Positions 54,539 to 64,000 of a stretch of DNA of 64,000 nucleotides are shown one piece after another. The notes under the pieces are model-generated. The model had not been told where the DNA came from and searched no databases. It saw nothing but the letters and a program-made list of their open reading frames with translations. Every line of letters begins with the position of its first letter. The stretch's first letter is position 1. The stretch is taken from positions 62,001-126,000 of the forward strand of contig NZ_BOQL01000063.1 in the NCBI RefSeq assembly GCF_018332655.1, written 5' to 3'. The position numbers and the translations under genes are program-made. This DNA comes from Actinoplanes auranticolor. Its GTDB lineage: Bacteria > Actinomycetota > Actinomycetes > Mycobacteriales > Micromonosporaceae.

Positions 54539-55315
54539 CTATGCCCTGAGGCTCTTCCGCAGAACGGTCGCCGCCATACCGGCCGCTCCGAGTGCCGCGG
54601 CTGCGCGTATCCGCCGGGGCCGGCCGGTCGTGGCCGCCGTGGTGGCCAGGCCCCACCCCGAGGCCGCGGCCAGCGGAAGCCACCCACGATCGCTGGCGGC
54701 GATGGTCGTGACCACCGCGCCGGAAACCACGAGCACGCCCGCCGCGGAGATCGCGACGGTGCGGGGCGACGTCTGGTCCGCCCCGGCGAGGAGGGCTCCG
54801 GCGGCGATGTTCACGGCGCTCGCCAGGACGGTCCAGCCCAGGAGCAGGCCGGTGCTGACCGAAGTCACGGCGGCAGCCCGGCTCGGCGTGGGAACGCTTT
54901 TCGAACGGGGGTAGCGGGCGGTCGTGGGAAGGCGCTGCAGCCGTGCGTAGCCGACGGCGGCGCAGGCGGTCGCGGTCGGGAGCAGGATTGGGGTCCACTG
55001 GAACCGGTCGCTCTGAGCAGCCAGCGACCACCCGGCATTGACGGCGTAGGCGCCCGCGAGTGGCCACCCGGTCCGCCGGCTGACGGTCCCGTGGCGTTCA
55101 CCGGGGAGGCACTGGGCCACGGTGGAGGCGACGCAGCCCGCGAAGATCGGCGCCCACACGGCGAAGGCATAGTCGGGTGGTGTGATGGCGGTGTCGTAGC
55201 GGCGGGTCTGTTCGCCCTTGCCGAGCAGCGGCCCCAGGATCGGGATCGCCACGAAACCGGCGCAGGCCGCTGCCAGCGCTCCCGATCGCACGTTGTCCTT
55301 GGCGGTCTTGTCCAT
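54539..55315 (-). CDS. TspO/MBR-like membrane protein
   Basis: A 258-residue protein with about six or seven predicted helices. The segment PPDYAFAVWAPIFAGCVASTVAQCLPG recalls the tryptophan- and proline-bearing first loop of TspO (WxPIxxx), and AGAYAVNAGWSLAAQSDRFQWTPILLP recalls its later helices. TspO proteins bind porphyrins and other ligands. The match is at the level of this plan, not firm identity. It is divergent from a MarR regulator with a shared operator-like dyad, so it is probably its target. Confidence 0.6.
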   Translation of the reverse strand: MDKTAKDNVRSGALAAACAGFVAIPILGPLLGKGEQTRRYDTAITPPDYAFAVWAPIFAGCVASTVAQCLPGERHGTVSRRTGWPLAGAYAVNAGWSLAAQSDRFQWTPILLPTATACAAVGYARLQRLPTTARYPRSKSVPTPSRAAAVTSVSTGLLLGWTVLASAVNIAAGALLAGADQTSPRTVAISAAGVLVVSGAVVTTIAASDRGWLPLAAASGWGLATTAATTGRPRRIRAAAALGAAGMAATVLRKSLRA

Positions 55316-55344
55316 GGGCTACGCCGTCCCCGCTGGAAGTCTGC

Positions 55345-55365
55345 TAGTAGATAGCTTCGCTACTA
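55345..55365. promoter_or_regulatory. Candidate MarR operator
   Basis: TAGTAG-N9-CTACTA dyad with a nested TAGC-TTC-GCTA palindrome, in the 71-nt region between the TspO-like and MarR genes. It lies just upstream of a TAGAAT -10 box (55374-55379) that would serve MarR. Confidence 0.6.
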
Positions 55366-55386
55366 AGCGACTGTAGAATGGCGGAC

Positions 55387-55881
55387 GTGTCGGAGCAACC
55401 TCGTCGGGGCCCGGAAACCGCGGGCCTGGAAGCCGCCCTGGCGTGGGCAGTGCACCATCTCGCCGTGGCAGCCACGGAGGTCGATGTGGCGACCAGCCGG
55501 GAGATGGGTCTCGGGGCGACGGACTACCTGGCGCTCAAATACCTGACGGTCACGGAGGAACCTCCTGGCCCGGTCGAACTCGGGCGGGCCCTCGGCCTGA
55601 CCTCGGGCGCGGCCACGGGCCTGGTCGACCGGCTCGAGCGGGCCGGCCACGTCCGGCGGAGCCCGCATCCGCAGGACCGCCGGCGGCAGGTTGTCACGGT
55701 CACGGCGGAGGCTCAGCACCGGCTGGTGCAGTCGTTGCAGCCCCTGGCCGCCGGCCTCGACCAGCTGGCGGCAACCCTCACCGAGACCCAGCTGCGCCTG
55801 GTCGCTGAGACTCTGAGTCACGTCGCGGCCCTGCACCGCAGCCACGCCCGAGCGGTCACAGGAGGCCCGCTCGATCGCTGA
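55387..55881 (+). CDS. MarR family transcriptional regulator
   Basis: About 164 residues with a central winged helix: GPVELGRALGLTSGAATGLVDRLERAGHVRRSPHPQDRRRQVVTVTAEA includes the recognition helix and the DRR wing. Flanking helices form the dimer. An ATG at 55378 is in frame but lies inside the TAGAAT -10 box; GTG 55387 follows that box by 7 nt, so a leaderless start there is preferred. It is divergent from the TspO-like gene and probably represses both through the TAGTAG dyad. Ligand unknown. Confidence 0.85.
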   Translation: MSEQPRRGPETAGLEAALAWAVHHLAVAATEVDVATSREMGLGATDYLALKYLTVTEEPPGPVELGRALGLTSGAATGLVDRLERAGHVRRSPHPQDRRRQVVTVTAEAQHRLVQSLQPLAAGLDQLAATLTETQLRLVAETLSHVAALHRSHARAVTGGPLDR

Positions 55882-55904
55882 CGACACGGCGCGCCCGGCC
55901 ACCG

Positions 55905-56294
55905 TCAGCGGAGCTGGTCGAGGAGCGTCAGGTTGTCCGCCGCCACCCAGACGCGGGTGATCCAGCCCGTCTCCAGCTCGTAGACCGCGAACTCCCGCGT
56001 CGTGATCCTGCGCCCGGTCGGTGCCACCCCCAGGAACTCGCCGCGGTGGGTGCCGGTGTCCGTGAAGTGGGCCGCGATCCGGTCGCCGTCGATCAGCAGG
56101 CCGCGGATCTCCCAGCGGTAGTCGGGGAAGGCGCGGACCACCTCACGCAGCCCCGCCACGTACGCCGTCAGGCCCTGCGGCTCGTCGTTGACCTGGACAT
56201 CCTCGGCCACGAACCCGGACAGGCGATCGAAGGCGTGGGCGTTGCACACCGCGTTGTACTCGCGGTAGAACGCTTCCGCCTCCGATCGCTGCAT
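55905..56294 (-). CDS. Ester cyclase / SnoaL-like domain protein
   Basis: A 129-residue NTF2-like fold protein. Features are YREYNAVCNAHAFDRLSGFVAEDVQVNDEPQGLTAYVAGLREVVRAFPDYRWEIRGLLIDGDRIAAHFTDTGTHRGEFLGVAPTGRRI near the polyketide-cyclase family pattern. Such proteins are frequently annotated ester cyclase without known substrate. It starts 4 nt after the uvrB stop, so it may be transcribed with uvrB. No polyketide genes are nearby, so a biosynthetic role is not implied. Confidence 0.78.
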   Translation of the reverse strand: MQRSEAEAFYREYNAVCNAHAFDRLSGFVAEDVQVNDEPQGLTAYVAGLREVVRAFPDYRWEIRGLLIDGDRIAAHFTDTGTHRGEFLGVAPTGRRITTREFAVYELETGWITRVWVAADNLTLLDQLR

Positions 56295-56298
56295 GTCC

Positions 56299-58416
<2,118 letters not shown>

Positions 58417-58712
58417 GCAGACCACCGTACGTCGCGGGTGTGACAAGTTTCCGCGCGCGCCGGGTGACCCTGTTCGCAGAGTGCACATTCGGCCCCGCGG
58501 AACGGCATTGTCCTGCGTTCACCTGCGGCTATACGGTGATCGGGTAGGCCGCTCGCGGCGGCCGTCCGGCCCCGGCACGGCACCATCACACGGTGCTCCC
58601 GGGCCGGCCCGCGGATAGCTGCCCCGGCTCCGTCCGGCGCGCGCATCCGCGATGGTCGCGCACCTGCGCGAACCGGCCGCCGCGAGCGCCCCTTACCGTC
58701 CCGCTGTTCCCG

Positions 58713-59912
58713 TCAGGACCTCGGTGGCTGCCAGCCGCTCGCCTGGGCCCACGCGTCAGCTGCGGCCGCCTCCGCGTCGAACCAGGGCTCCTTCGCCTCC
58801 GCGTAGCCCTCCACATCGCGGTGCTGCGCCATCCACTGCCGCTTGGCCTCGGCGTAAGCGTCCCGGGCCTCCGGCACCGCCCGCAGGTGGTCGCGCATGA
58901 GCAGCGCGAAACGCCAGCCCGGCGAGCCCGTCACCCGCACGTGCAGGTTGACCGGCCGTCCCGGGTCGGCGCTGCCGTGCAGCCGCTTCGGCCAGGTCCG
59001 GCCGGGCCGGCCGCGGGCGTTGTCGTACCAGTCGCCGGCCCGGCGGGGCAGGCCCGCGGCCTCGAGCGCCCCGGCGAGCCGGTCGGCCTCGGCCAGGGTC
59101 GGCACGGCCAGCATGAGATCCAGCAGGTCCTTGGCCGGCAGGCCGGGCACGGCCGTGGACCCGATGTGCGCGACGTCGGCGTCGCCGCCGAGCTGCGGCG
59201 CCAGGGCGTGCCGGATCCGGTCGATCACCCGCTGCGCCTGCCGGGGCCAGGTCGGATCCGGGGGTACGACACGGAGCACGTCATCGGCCGGGGCATGGCG
59301 GCCGAGTCGCAGATTCTTCTCGTACGGGCGCAGCCGGTCCTGCCACAGGCGCTCGACCCGCGTGTCCAGCTCGTCGAGACCACCGTCGTTGCTGAGCACG
59401 ACGTCAGCCGCGTCGCGCCGGACGGCGTCCTCGGCCTGTGCGGCGATCCGGGCCTCCGCCTGCTCAGCGCTCATCCCCCGGGTCTCGACCAGCCGCCGGA
59501 CCCGCGTGGCCCGGTCCGCGTCGACCACGACAACCAGGTGGTACGACGCCGCCAGCCCGGTCTCGACCAGCAGCGGGACGTCGTTGACCACGATCGCGTC
59601 CGGAGCGGCGGCCGCGGTCAGTTCCGCCGTACGCGCGCGTACCCGGGGATGGATGATGCTCTCGAGCCGGCGCCGGGCCGCTTCGTCGCCGAAGACCCGC
59701 GCGCCCAGCGCGGGCCGGTCGAGCTCGCCGTCCGGGCCGAGCACCGCCGGACCGAAGGCCTCGACGACCGCGGCGTGGCCGTCCGTGCCGGCCGCGACCA
59801 CCTCACGCGCCAGCCGGTCGGCGTCGATGAGCACCGCGCCGCGGGCGACCAGGCGCTGGGCGGCGGCGCTCTTGCCCGCGCCGATTCCTCCGGTGAGACC
59901 GACCTTCAACAC
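58713..59912 (-). CDS. coaE: Dephospho-CoA kinase CoaE fused to a GrpB/UPF0157 domain
   Basis: A 399-residue two-domain protein. Residues 1-200 are CoaE: P-loop LTGGIGAGKSAAAQRL, then GAVLIDADRLAREVVAAG and VVNDVPLLVETGLAASYHLVVVVDA; it phosphorylates dephospho-CoA in the last step of CoA synthesis. Residues 225-395 are a GrpB-like nucleotidyltransferase fold with VAHIGSTAVPGLPAKDLLDLMLAVPTLAEA and RVTGSPGWRFALLMRDHLRA. The same fusion occurs in mycobacteria. GTG 59912 starts the family N terminus, and a CATACT box ends 6 nt before it. Confidence 0.93.
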   Translation of the reverse strand: MLKVGLTGGIGAGKSAAAQRLVARGAVLIDADRLAREVVAAGTDGHAAVVEAFGPAVLGPDGELDRPALGARVFGDEAARRRLESIIHPRVRARTAELTAAAAPDAIVVNDVPLLVETGLAASYHLVVVVDADRATRVRRLVETRGMSAEQAEARIAAQAEDAVRRDAADVVLSNDGGLDELDTRVERLWQDRLRPYEKNLRLGRHAPADDVLRVVPPDPTWPRQAQRVIDRIRHALAPQLGGDADVAHIGSTAVPGLPAKDLLDLMLAVPTLAEADRLAGALEAAGLPRRAGDWYDNARGRPGRTWPKRLHGSADPGRPVNLHVRVTGSPGWRFALLMRDHLRAVPEARDAYAEAKRQWMAQHRDVEGYAEAKEPWFDAEAAAADAWAQASGWQPPRS

Positions 59913-59924
59913 CGGGCAAGTATG

Positions 59925-59966
59925 CCGAAGGGCCGCCCGCGACCGAAATCGCGGACGGCCCTTCGG
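59925..59966 (-). terminator. rpsA terminator abutting the coaE promoter
   Basis: Arms CCGAAGGGCCG and CGGCCCTTCGG extended by six more pairs after one mismatch, loop of 6 nt, 35 nt after the rpsA stop. Its edge touches the CATACT box (59919-59924) that precedes coaE, so terminator and next promoter are packed together. Confidence 0.75.
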
Positions 59967-60001
59967 ACCGGTCAACTAGCTAGCGAGCCAGGCGCTGAAC
60001 C

Positions 60002-61525
60002 TCAGGCCTTGCCGCCGGCGAGCTTCTCGCGCAGAGCGGCGAGCGCCTCGTCGGTGGCCAGCGTGCCCGCCGGCTCCTCCGCCGCACGCGCCGGGCCCGC
60101 GGTGGAGCTCGTCGACGTGGAGGAGGTGGAGGACGTGGACGACGAGGTGGTCACGCCACCGGCCGGAGCCGGGTTGAGCGCGGCCTCGGCGTCGGCCTCG
60201 CGGGACGCCTGCACCTGCTTGGTGTGGGCCTCCCAGCGCTCGCGAGCGTCGGCGTACTGCTTCTCCCACGCCTCGCGCTGCTTGTCGAAGCCCTCGAGCC
60301 ACTCACCCGTCTCGGGGTCGAAGCCCTCCGGGTAGATGTAGTTGCCCTCGTTGTCGTACGTCGCCGCCATGCCGTAGAGGGTCGGGTCGAAGTGCTCCTC
60401 GCCCTCGACGAAGTTCTCGTTGGCCTGCTTGAGCGACAGCGAGATCCGGCGACGCTCGAGGTCGATGTCGATGACCTTGACCATGACGTCGGAGCCCACC
60501 TGGACGACCTGCTCGGGCAGCTCGACGTGCCGCTCGGCCAGCTCGGAGATGTGCACCAGGCCCTCGATGCCGTCGTCCACGCGGACGAACGCACCGAACG
60601 GAACCAGCTTGGTGACCTTGCCCGGCACGATCTGGTTGATCGCGTGGGTGCGGGCGAACTGGCGCCACGGGTCTTCCTGGGTCGCCTTCAGCGACAGCGA
60701 GACGCGCTCGCGGTCCAGGTCGACGTCGAGCACCTCGACCTCGACCTCCTGGCCGACCTCGACGACCTCGGACGGGTGGTCGATGTGCTTCCAGGAGAGC
60801 TCGGAGACGTGCACGAGGCCGTCCACGCCACCCAGGTCCACGAAGGCACCGAAGTTGACGATGGAGGACACGACGCCCTTGCGGACCTGGCCCTTCTGCA
60901 GCTTGTTGAGGAACTCGGTGCGAACCTCGGACTGCGTCTGCTCCAGCCAGGCACGGCGGGACAGGACCACGTTGTTGCGGTTCTTGTCCAGCTCGATGAT
61001 CTTGGCTTCGAGCTCACGACCCACGTACGGCTGCAGGTCGCGCACACGGCGCATCTCGACCAGCGAGGCCGGGAGGAAGCCGCGGAGGCCGATGTCGAGG
61101 ATGAGGCCGCCCTTGACGACCTCGATGACGGAGCCGCGCACGACGCCGTCGTCCTCCTTGATCTTCTCGATCGTGCCCCACGCGCGCTCGTACTGCGCAC
61201 GCTTCTTCGAGAGGATCAGGCGACCTTCCTTGTCCTCCTTGGTGAGGACGAGGGCTTCGATGTGGTCACCGACCGACACCACTTCCGCGGGGTCCACGTC
61301 GTGCTTGATCGACAACTCGCGCGAGGGGATGACACCCTCGGTCTTGTAGCCGATGTCGAGCAGGACCTCGTCCCGATCGACCTTGACGACGGTGCCTTCG
61401 ACAATGTCGCCGTCGTTGAAGTACTTGATGGTCTCGTCGATGGCTGCGAGGAATGCTTCCTCCGAGCCGAGATCGTCGACGGTGACCTTGTTGGCGCTCG
61501 AGGTGGCCTCGATGCTGCTCGTCAT
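60002..61525 (-). CDS. rpsA: 30S ribosomal protein S1
   Basis: A 507-residue protein with four S1 RNA-binding repeats: GDIVEGTVVKVDRDEVLLDIGYKTEGVIP, GVVRGSVIEVVKGGLILDIGLRGFLPASL, GVVSSIVNFGAFVDLGGVDGLVHVSELSW and GKVTKLVPFGAFVRVDDGIEGLVHISELA. Each has the nucleic-acid face of an OB fold. The four-repeat form is usual in actinobacteria. The C-terminal 60 residues are a Ser/Thr and acidic low-complexity tail. ATG 61525 is the family start. It is followed by a terminator and coaE. Confidence 0.95.
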   Translation of the reverse strand: MTSSIEATSSANKVTVDDLGSEEAFLAAIDETIKYFNDGDIVEGTVVKVDRDEVLLDIGYKTEGVIPSRELSIKHDVDPAEVVSVGDHIEALVLTKEDKEGRLILSKKRAQYERAWGTIEKIKEDDGVVRGSVIEVVKGGLILDIGLRGFLPASLVEMRRVRDLQPYVGRELEAKIIELDKNRNNVVLSRRAWLEQTQSEVRTEFLNKLQKGQVRKGVVSSIVNFGAFVDLGGVDGLVHVSELSWKHIDHPSEVVEVGQEVEVEVLDVDLDRERVSLSLKATQEDPWRQFARTHAINQIVPGKVTKLVPFGAFVRVDDGIEGLVHISELAERHVELPEQVVQVGSDVMVKVIDIDLERRRISLSLKQANENFVEGEEHFDPTLYGMAATYDNEGNYIYPEGFDPETGEWLEGFDKQREAWEKQYADARERWEAHTKQVQASREADAEAALNPAPAGGVTTSSSTSSTSSTSTSSTAGPARAAEEPAGTLATDEALAALREKLAGGKA

Positions 61526-61880
61526 GTGGACTGTTGCTCCGAACGGATGGTGTCGTGGTGTCTCTCTCGCCCTCACGGAACTGACGGCGGACACAGCACG
61601 AACATCCGGTGATCACGACAACTGGAGTCAGATCAAGCGAGCAGGATCATGCTGGGACCGACGACTTGCGGAACCTGCTCCCTGCCGAGGCACACGATCC
61701 GCGAGTGCATCGACTAGCTTACCGTGCGCATTACCACAGGTTGCAAGGCCTCCTGATGACCGAGGCACATTGTTCCCGCGGAACAGGTTTGAGCGGCCGT
61801 TTTAGGGTGTTTTGAGCACTCAGGAAGCGGTCCGGAAGCCTCGGACGGGAAGTGTCGTACGGTCCCCGTACCGTTTGGGC
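61526..61880. other. Divergent region between rpsA and the methyltransferase
   Basis: About 355 nt. It must hold the rpsA leader and promoter; TTGCAA and GGTAAG on the minus strand around 61720-61745 are weak candidates. A dyad, TGTTCC-CGC-GGAACA, is at 61771-61785, and a plus-strand TAGGGT at 61803-61808 may serve the methyltransferase. No gene is seen. Confidence 0.45.
61771..61785. repeat. 15-bp dyad upstream of rpsA and the methyltransferase
   Basis: Perfect 6-bp arms TGTTCC and GGAACA around CGC, isolated in the divergent region; shape of a dimeric regulator site. Binding protein unknown. Confidence 0.45.
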
Positions 61881-62699
61881 GTGATCGAAGCGCAACCAAC
61901 CGCCGTCGCCGGCACCCTGCGCCGGGCGGTGACCGACGACGAGAGCCGGGTCGCCAGCCGGCACTGGTGGGATCTGGACGCGGACGACTACCAGGACGAG
62001 CACGGGCGGTTCCTGGGCGACGTGGATTTCGTCTGGTGCCCGGAGGGGTTGCGCGAGGCGGACGCCCGCCTGCTCGGCGAGGTCCGCGGCCGACGGATCC
62101 TGGAGCTGGGCGCGGGAGCGGCGGCCGGCGCCCGCTGGCTCGACGGCCAGGGCGCCGACGCGGTCGCGCTGGACCTGTCGGCGGGCATGCTGCGGCACGC
62201 GCGGGAGGCGGCCGAGCGCTCGGGGGTACGGGTGCCGCTGGTCCAGGCGGACGCGCTGGCCCTGCCGTTCGCGACGTCCTCGTTCGACGTGGTCTGCACG
62301 GCGTTCGGCGCGATCCCGTTCGTGGCCGACTCGGGCGCGGTGATGCGCGAGGTGGCCCGGGTGCTGAAGCCGGGCGGAAAATGGGTGTTCTCGCTCACTC
62401 ACCCGATGCGCTGGATCTTCCTCGACGAGCCGGGCGAGGACGGCCTGCTGGCGGTGCACCCGTATTTCGACCGCCGCCCGTACGTGGAGCAGGACGCCGA
62501 CGGCACGCCCACCTACGTCGAGCAGCACCGGACCCTGGGCGACCGGATCCGCGAGCTGGTCGCGGCGGGCTTCGCGCTGACCGACCTCATCGAGCCGGAG
62601 TGGCCGGAGGGCCACGAGCAGATCTGGGGCCAGTGGAGCCCCCTGCGCGGCCGGCTGTTCCCGGGCACCGCCATCTTCGTGAGTTACTTGCCTTCCTAG
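61881..62699 (+). CDS. Class I SAM-dependent methyltransferase
   Basis: About 272 residues. The SAM site is ILELGAGAAAGARWLDGQGADAVALDLSAGMLRHARE, followed by PLVQADALALPFATSSFDVVCTAFGAIPF and REVARVLKPGGKWVFSLTHPMRW, the usual motifs I to VI. The N-terminal SRHWWDLDADDYQDEHGRFLGDVDFVWCPEGL is typical of an actinobacterial subgroup of unknown substrate. The frame is open to a TTG at 61812, but GTG 61881 follows a TACCGT box by 6 nt and starts at the conserved part, so it is preferred with moderate confidence. Confidence 0.85.
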   Translation: MIEAQPTAVAGTLRRAVTDDESRVASRHWWDLDADDYQDEHGRFLGDVDFVWCPEGLREADARLLGEVRGRRILELGAGAAAGARWLDGQGADAVALDLSAGMLRHAREAAERSGVRVPLVQADALALPFATSSFDVVCTAFGAIPFVADSGAVMREVARVLKPGGKWVFSLTHPMRWIFLDEPGEDGLLAVHPYFDRRPYVEQDADGTPTYVEQHRTLGDRIRELVAAGFALTDLIEPEWPEGHEQIWGQWSPLRGRLFPGTAIFVSYLPS

Positions 62700-62716
62700 C
62701 CGGGTATCTGCAGCTC

Positions 62717-62932
62717 ATGGCACATGACGAGGACCTGGGCAAGGGCGACCACGTGTCGTGGAGCAGCCACGGCCAGAAGGTCGAGGGCACCGTCGAGCAG
62801 AAGATCACCAAGCGCACGGAAGCAGCGGGCCGCACGGTGGACGCGTCGAAGGAAGACCCGCAGTACAAGGTCAAGAGCGACAAGACGGGCCGCGAGGCAG
62901 TGCACAAGCCGGGGGCGCTGCACCGTGACTGA
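62717..62932 (+). CDS. HVA1-like (DUF2945) small protein
   Basis: A 71-residue protein. GDHVSWSSHGQKVEGTVEQKITKRTEAAGRTVDASKEDPQYKVKSDKTGREAVHKPGAL matches the hypervirulence-associated HVA1/DUF2945 family, a small Tudor-like beta barrel of unknown function. It is 17 nt after the methyltransferase, and its stop overlaps the GTG start of the next gene, so the two small proteins are translationally coupled. Confidence 0.82.
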   Translation: MAHDEDLGKGDHVSWSSHGQKVEGTVEQKITKRTEAAGRTVDASKEDPQYKVKSDKTGREAVHKPGALHRD

Positions 62933-63248
62933 CGTGTACGAGGACTTCCGCGCGGCGGTGAACATGACGGCCGGCGAGCTGGAGAAGTGGCTGAAGACGG
63001 AGCAGTCCCGCGAGGTCGGCCAGAAGAAGTCGGAGAACGCGGAATCCGTGGGCCACGACTCGGGCCGGAAGATCATCAAGCTGCTGCACACCCGCAAGGG
63101 CGACCTGACGGAGGAGGACGAGGCCCACATGCGCAAGGTGACGGGCTACGTCCACCGGCACCTGGCCCAGCGCCCGAACGGCGACGTCAAGGAGACCAAG
63201 TGGCGGTATTCCCTGATGAACTGGGGCCACGATCCGCTGAAGAAGTAG
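62925..63248 (+). CDS. DUF3140 domain protein
   Basis: A 107-residue highly charged protein. MTAGELEKWLKTEQSREVGQKK, then SVGHDSGRKIIKLL and DLTEEDEAHMRKVTGYVHRHLAQRPNGDVKETKWRYSLMNWGHDP follow the DUF3140 pattern of short helices with conserved charged residues. It is often adjacent to DUF2945 proteins in actinobacteria and rhizobia; a nucleic-acid role has been suggested but is unproven. The start overlaps the upstream gene by 8 nt. Confidence 0.82.
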   Translation: MTDVYEDFRAAVNMTAGELEKWLKTEQSREVGQKKSENAESVGHDSGRKIIKLLHTRKGDLTEEDEAHMRKVTGYVHRHLAQRPNGDVKETKWRYSLMNWGHDPLKK

Positions 63249-63522
63249 AACCCGGGGTCGGCGTCCGCGATCAGGCACCGATCGGGGCGATGCTGTCTCA
63301 CACGCCCGCCGGGTCGTGGACAACCCGCGACGGGGAGTTTGCCGCCGTCGCCACTACCAGCGCGCCCCGGCATCGAGCCCGCGCGGTCCGGGCGGCCGGC
63401 TGCGGCGCAGGGGGGCTTTCCATCGGGGCCGCTGCGCAGGGGACGAGGGCGCCTCGACTGAGACGCGACCGGCACCTGCTGACGGACCCGGAGTCACTCC
63501 GAACCGAGAGTTGCGACCGAGG

Positions 63523-63885
63523 TCAGATGCCGGCGGTGACGGAGCTGACGTCCAGCAGACCGGCCAGGAGGGCGAGCGCGGCCGGCACTAGGCGGTAATA
63601 GACCCACGTGCCGCGGCGGTCGCTGTCGACCAGGCCGGCTTCGCGCAGGACCTTGAGGTGGTGGGAGATGGTCGGGCCGGTGAGCTGGAACGAGCCGGTG
63701 AGGTCGCAGACGCACACCTCTCCCCCGCCGGCGGACGCGATCATCGACAGCAGCCGCAGCCGCACCGGGTCGCCGAGCGCCTTGAACATCGGGGCGAAGG
63801 CGTGTGCCTGATCGGCGTCGAGCGGCCGCCGGACCACGGGCGCCCAGGCACTGGACGATGTCATCTCGGTCGAAGAACTCGGCAT
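63523..63885 (-). CDS. ArsR/SmtB-family metalloregulator
   Basis: A 120-residue winged-helix repressor. The helix-turn-helix is LRLLSMIASAGGGEVCVCDLTGSFQLTGPTISHHLKVLREAGLVDSDRRGTWVYYRL; the two cysteines of EVCVCDL lie at the start of the DNA-binding helix, as in ArsR proteins that bind As(III) or Sb(III). ATG 63885 was chosen because upstream sequence has no family character. The upstream region runs to the window edge and probably holds a divergent or linked target gene beyond it. Confidence 0.85.
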   Translation of the reverse strand: MPSSSTEMTSSSAWAPVVRRPLDADQAHAFAPMFKALGDPVRLRLLSMIASAGGGEVCVCDLTGSFQLTGPTISHHLKVLREAGLVDSDRRGTWVYYRLVPAALALLAGLLDVSSVTAGI

Positions 63886-63894
63886 GGGCTCACC

Positions 63895-63912
63895 CTTGCA
63901 AACCGAAGCAAG
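63895..63912. promoter_or_regulatory. Candidate ArsR operator
   Basis: Inverted repeat CTTGC-N8-GCAAG located 10 nt upstream of the ArsR start, where an autoregulatory site would be expected. Symmetry and place only. Confidence 0.4.
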
Positions 63913-64000
63913 TCTCGGATTACAAGATCCATTCCACGACTCCGGACGGCCAGGGACCCGTAGCGCAAAGCCAGAATGCATGGCGCAGCAACGGTTCGGC

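Noticed and set aside
53314..56294. Polyketide biosynthetic cluster, suggested by ABM and SnoaL-like proteins
   Set aside because: No ketosynthase, acyl carrier protein or other biosynthetic gene is nearby; both small families are common outside such clusters.
58417..58712. SOS box upstream of uvrB
   Set aside because: No TCGAAC-N4-GTTCGA-like LexA site was found in the region.

Overview
The window is a gene-dense, very GC-rich actinobacterial chromosome segment. Several genes point to the order Actinomycetota and suggest a Micromonosporaceae member such as Actinoplanes, although no rRNA is present to settle this. They include mycothiol-dependent isomerase-like proteins, WhiA, RbpA, OpcA, a SufR-led suf operon, CoaE fused to a GrpB-like domain, and a yybP-ykoY riboswitch ahead of terC. 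Several starts look leaderless: a TANNNT box lies 6-8 nt before an ATG or GTG.

Region 1 (1-7.8 kb) is accessory metabolism. After a truncated histidine phosphatase and a mycothiol-isomerase-like gene comes a probable non-phosphorylative sugar-acid cluster. An IlvD/Edd dehydratase diverges from iclR, an SMP-30 lactonase, a fumarylacetoacetase-family hydrolase, a zinc alcohol dehydrogenase and an SDR. Together they could oxidise an aldose to a lactone, open and dehydrate it, oxidise the keto-deoxy acid and cleave it.

Region 2 (7.8-14.5 kb) is one tightly coupled minus-strand operon for Fe-S cluster assembly: sufR-sufB-sufD-Rieske-sufC-sufS-sufU-sufT, with 4-nt or 1-nt overlaps at most junctions. 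Region 3 (14.5-25.3 kb) holds heme A and heme O synthases (ctaA, ctaB) and the pentose phosphate operon tkt-tal-zwf-opcA-pgl. Region 4 (25.3-27.9 kb) has a small ECF sigma factor with two proline-rich partners, a GNAT protein and rbpA.

Region 5 (28-45.5 kb) is core: secG, tpiA, pgk and gap on one strand, then whiA, yvcK and rapZ, then uvrC, a Rieske lipoprotein, uvrA, a large membrane protein and rsgA. It contains a three-copy tandem 45-46 bp intergenic repeat upstream of rapZ, a 24-bp tandem repeat inside uvrC, and a low-complexity insert in yvcK.

Region 6 (45.6-53.3 kb) contains a mycothiol-isomerase-like gene next to a metallo-beta-lactamase-fold hydrolase, an isochorismatase-like protein, a ClpP-like protein that lacks the catalytic Ser and His, and a divergent L11 paralog without the conserved proline switch. 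A transglycosylase lipoprotein, typA and riboswitch-controlled terC follow. Region 7 (53.3-64 kb) has regulators and small enzymes (ABM, double GNAT, TspO-like/MarR, ester cyclase), uvrB, coaE, rpsA, a methyltransferase, an HVA1/DUF3140 pair and an ArsR regulator.

The observations I rate highest are the degenerate L11 and ClpP paralogs lying tail to tail, the tandem repeats at 36.1 kb and inside uvrC, and the sugar-acid cluster. I saw no rRNA, tRNA, CRISPR array, insertion sequence or prophage.
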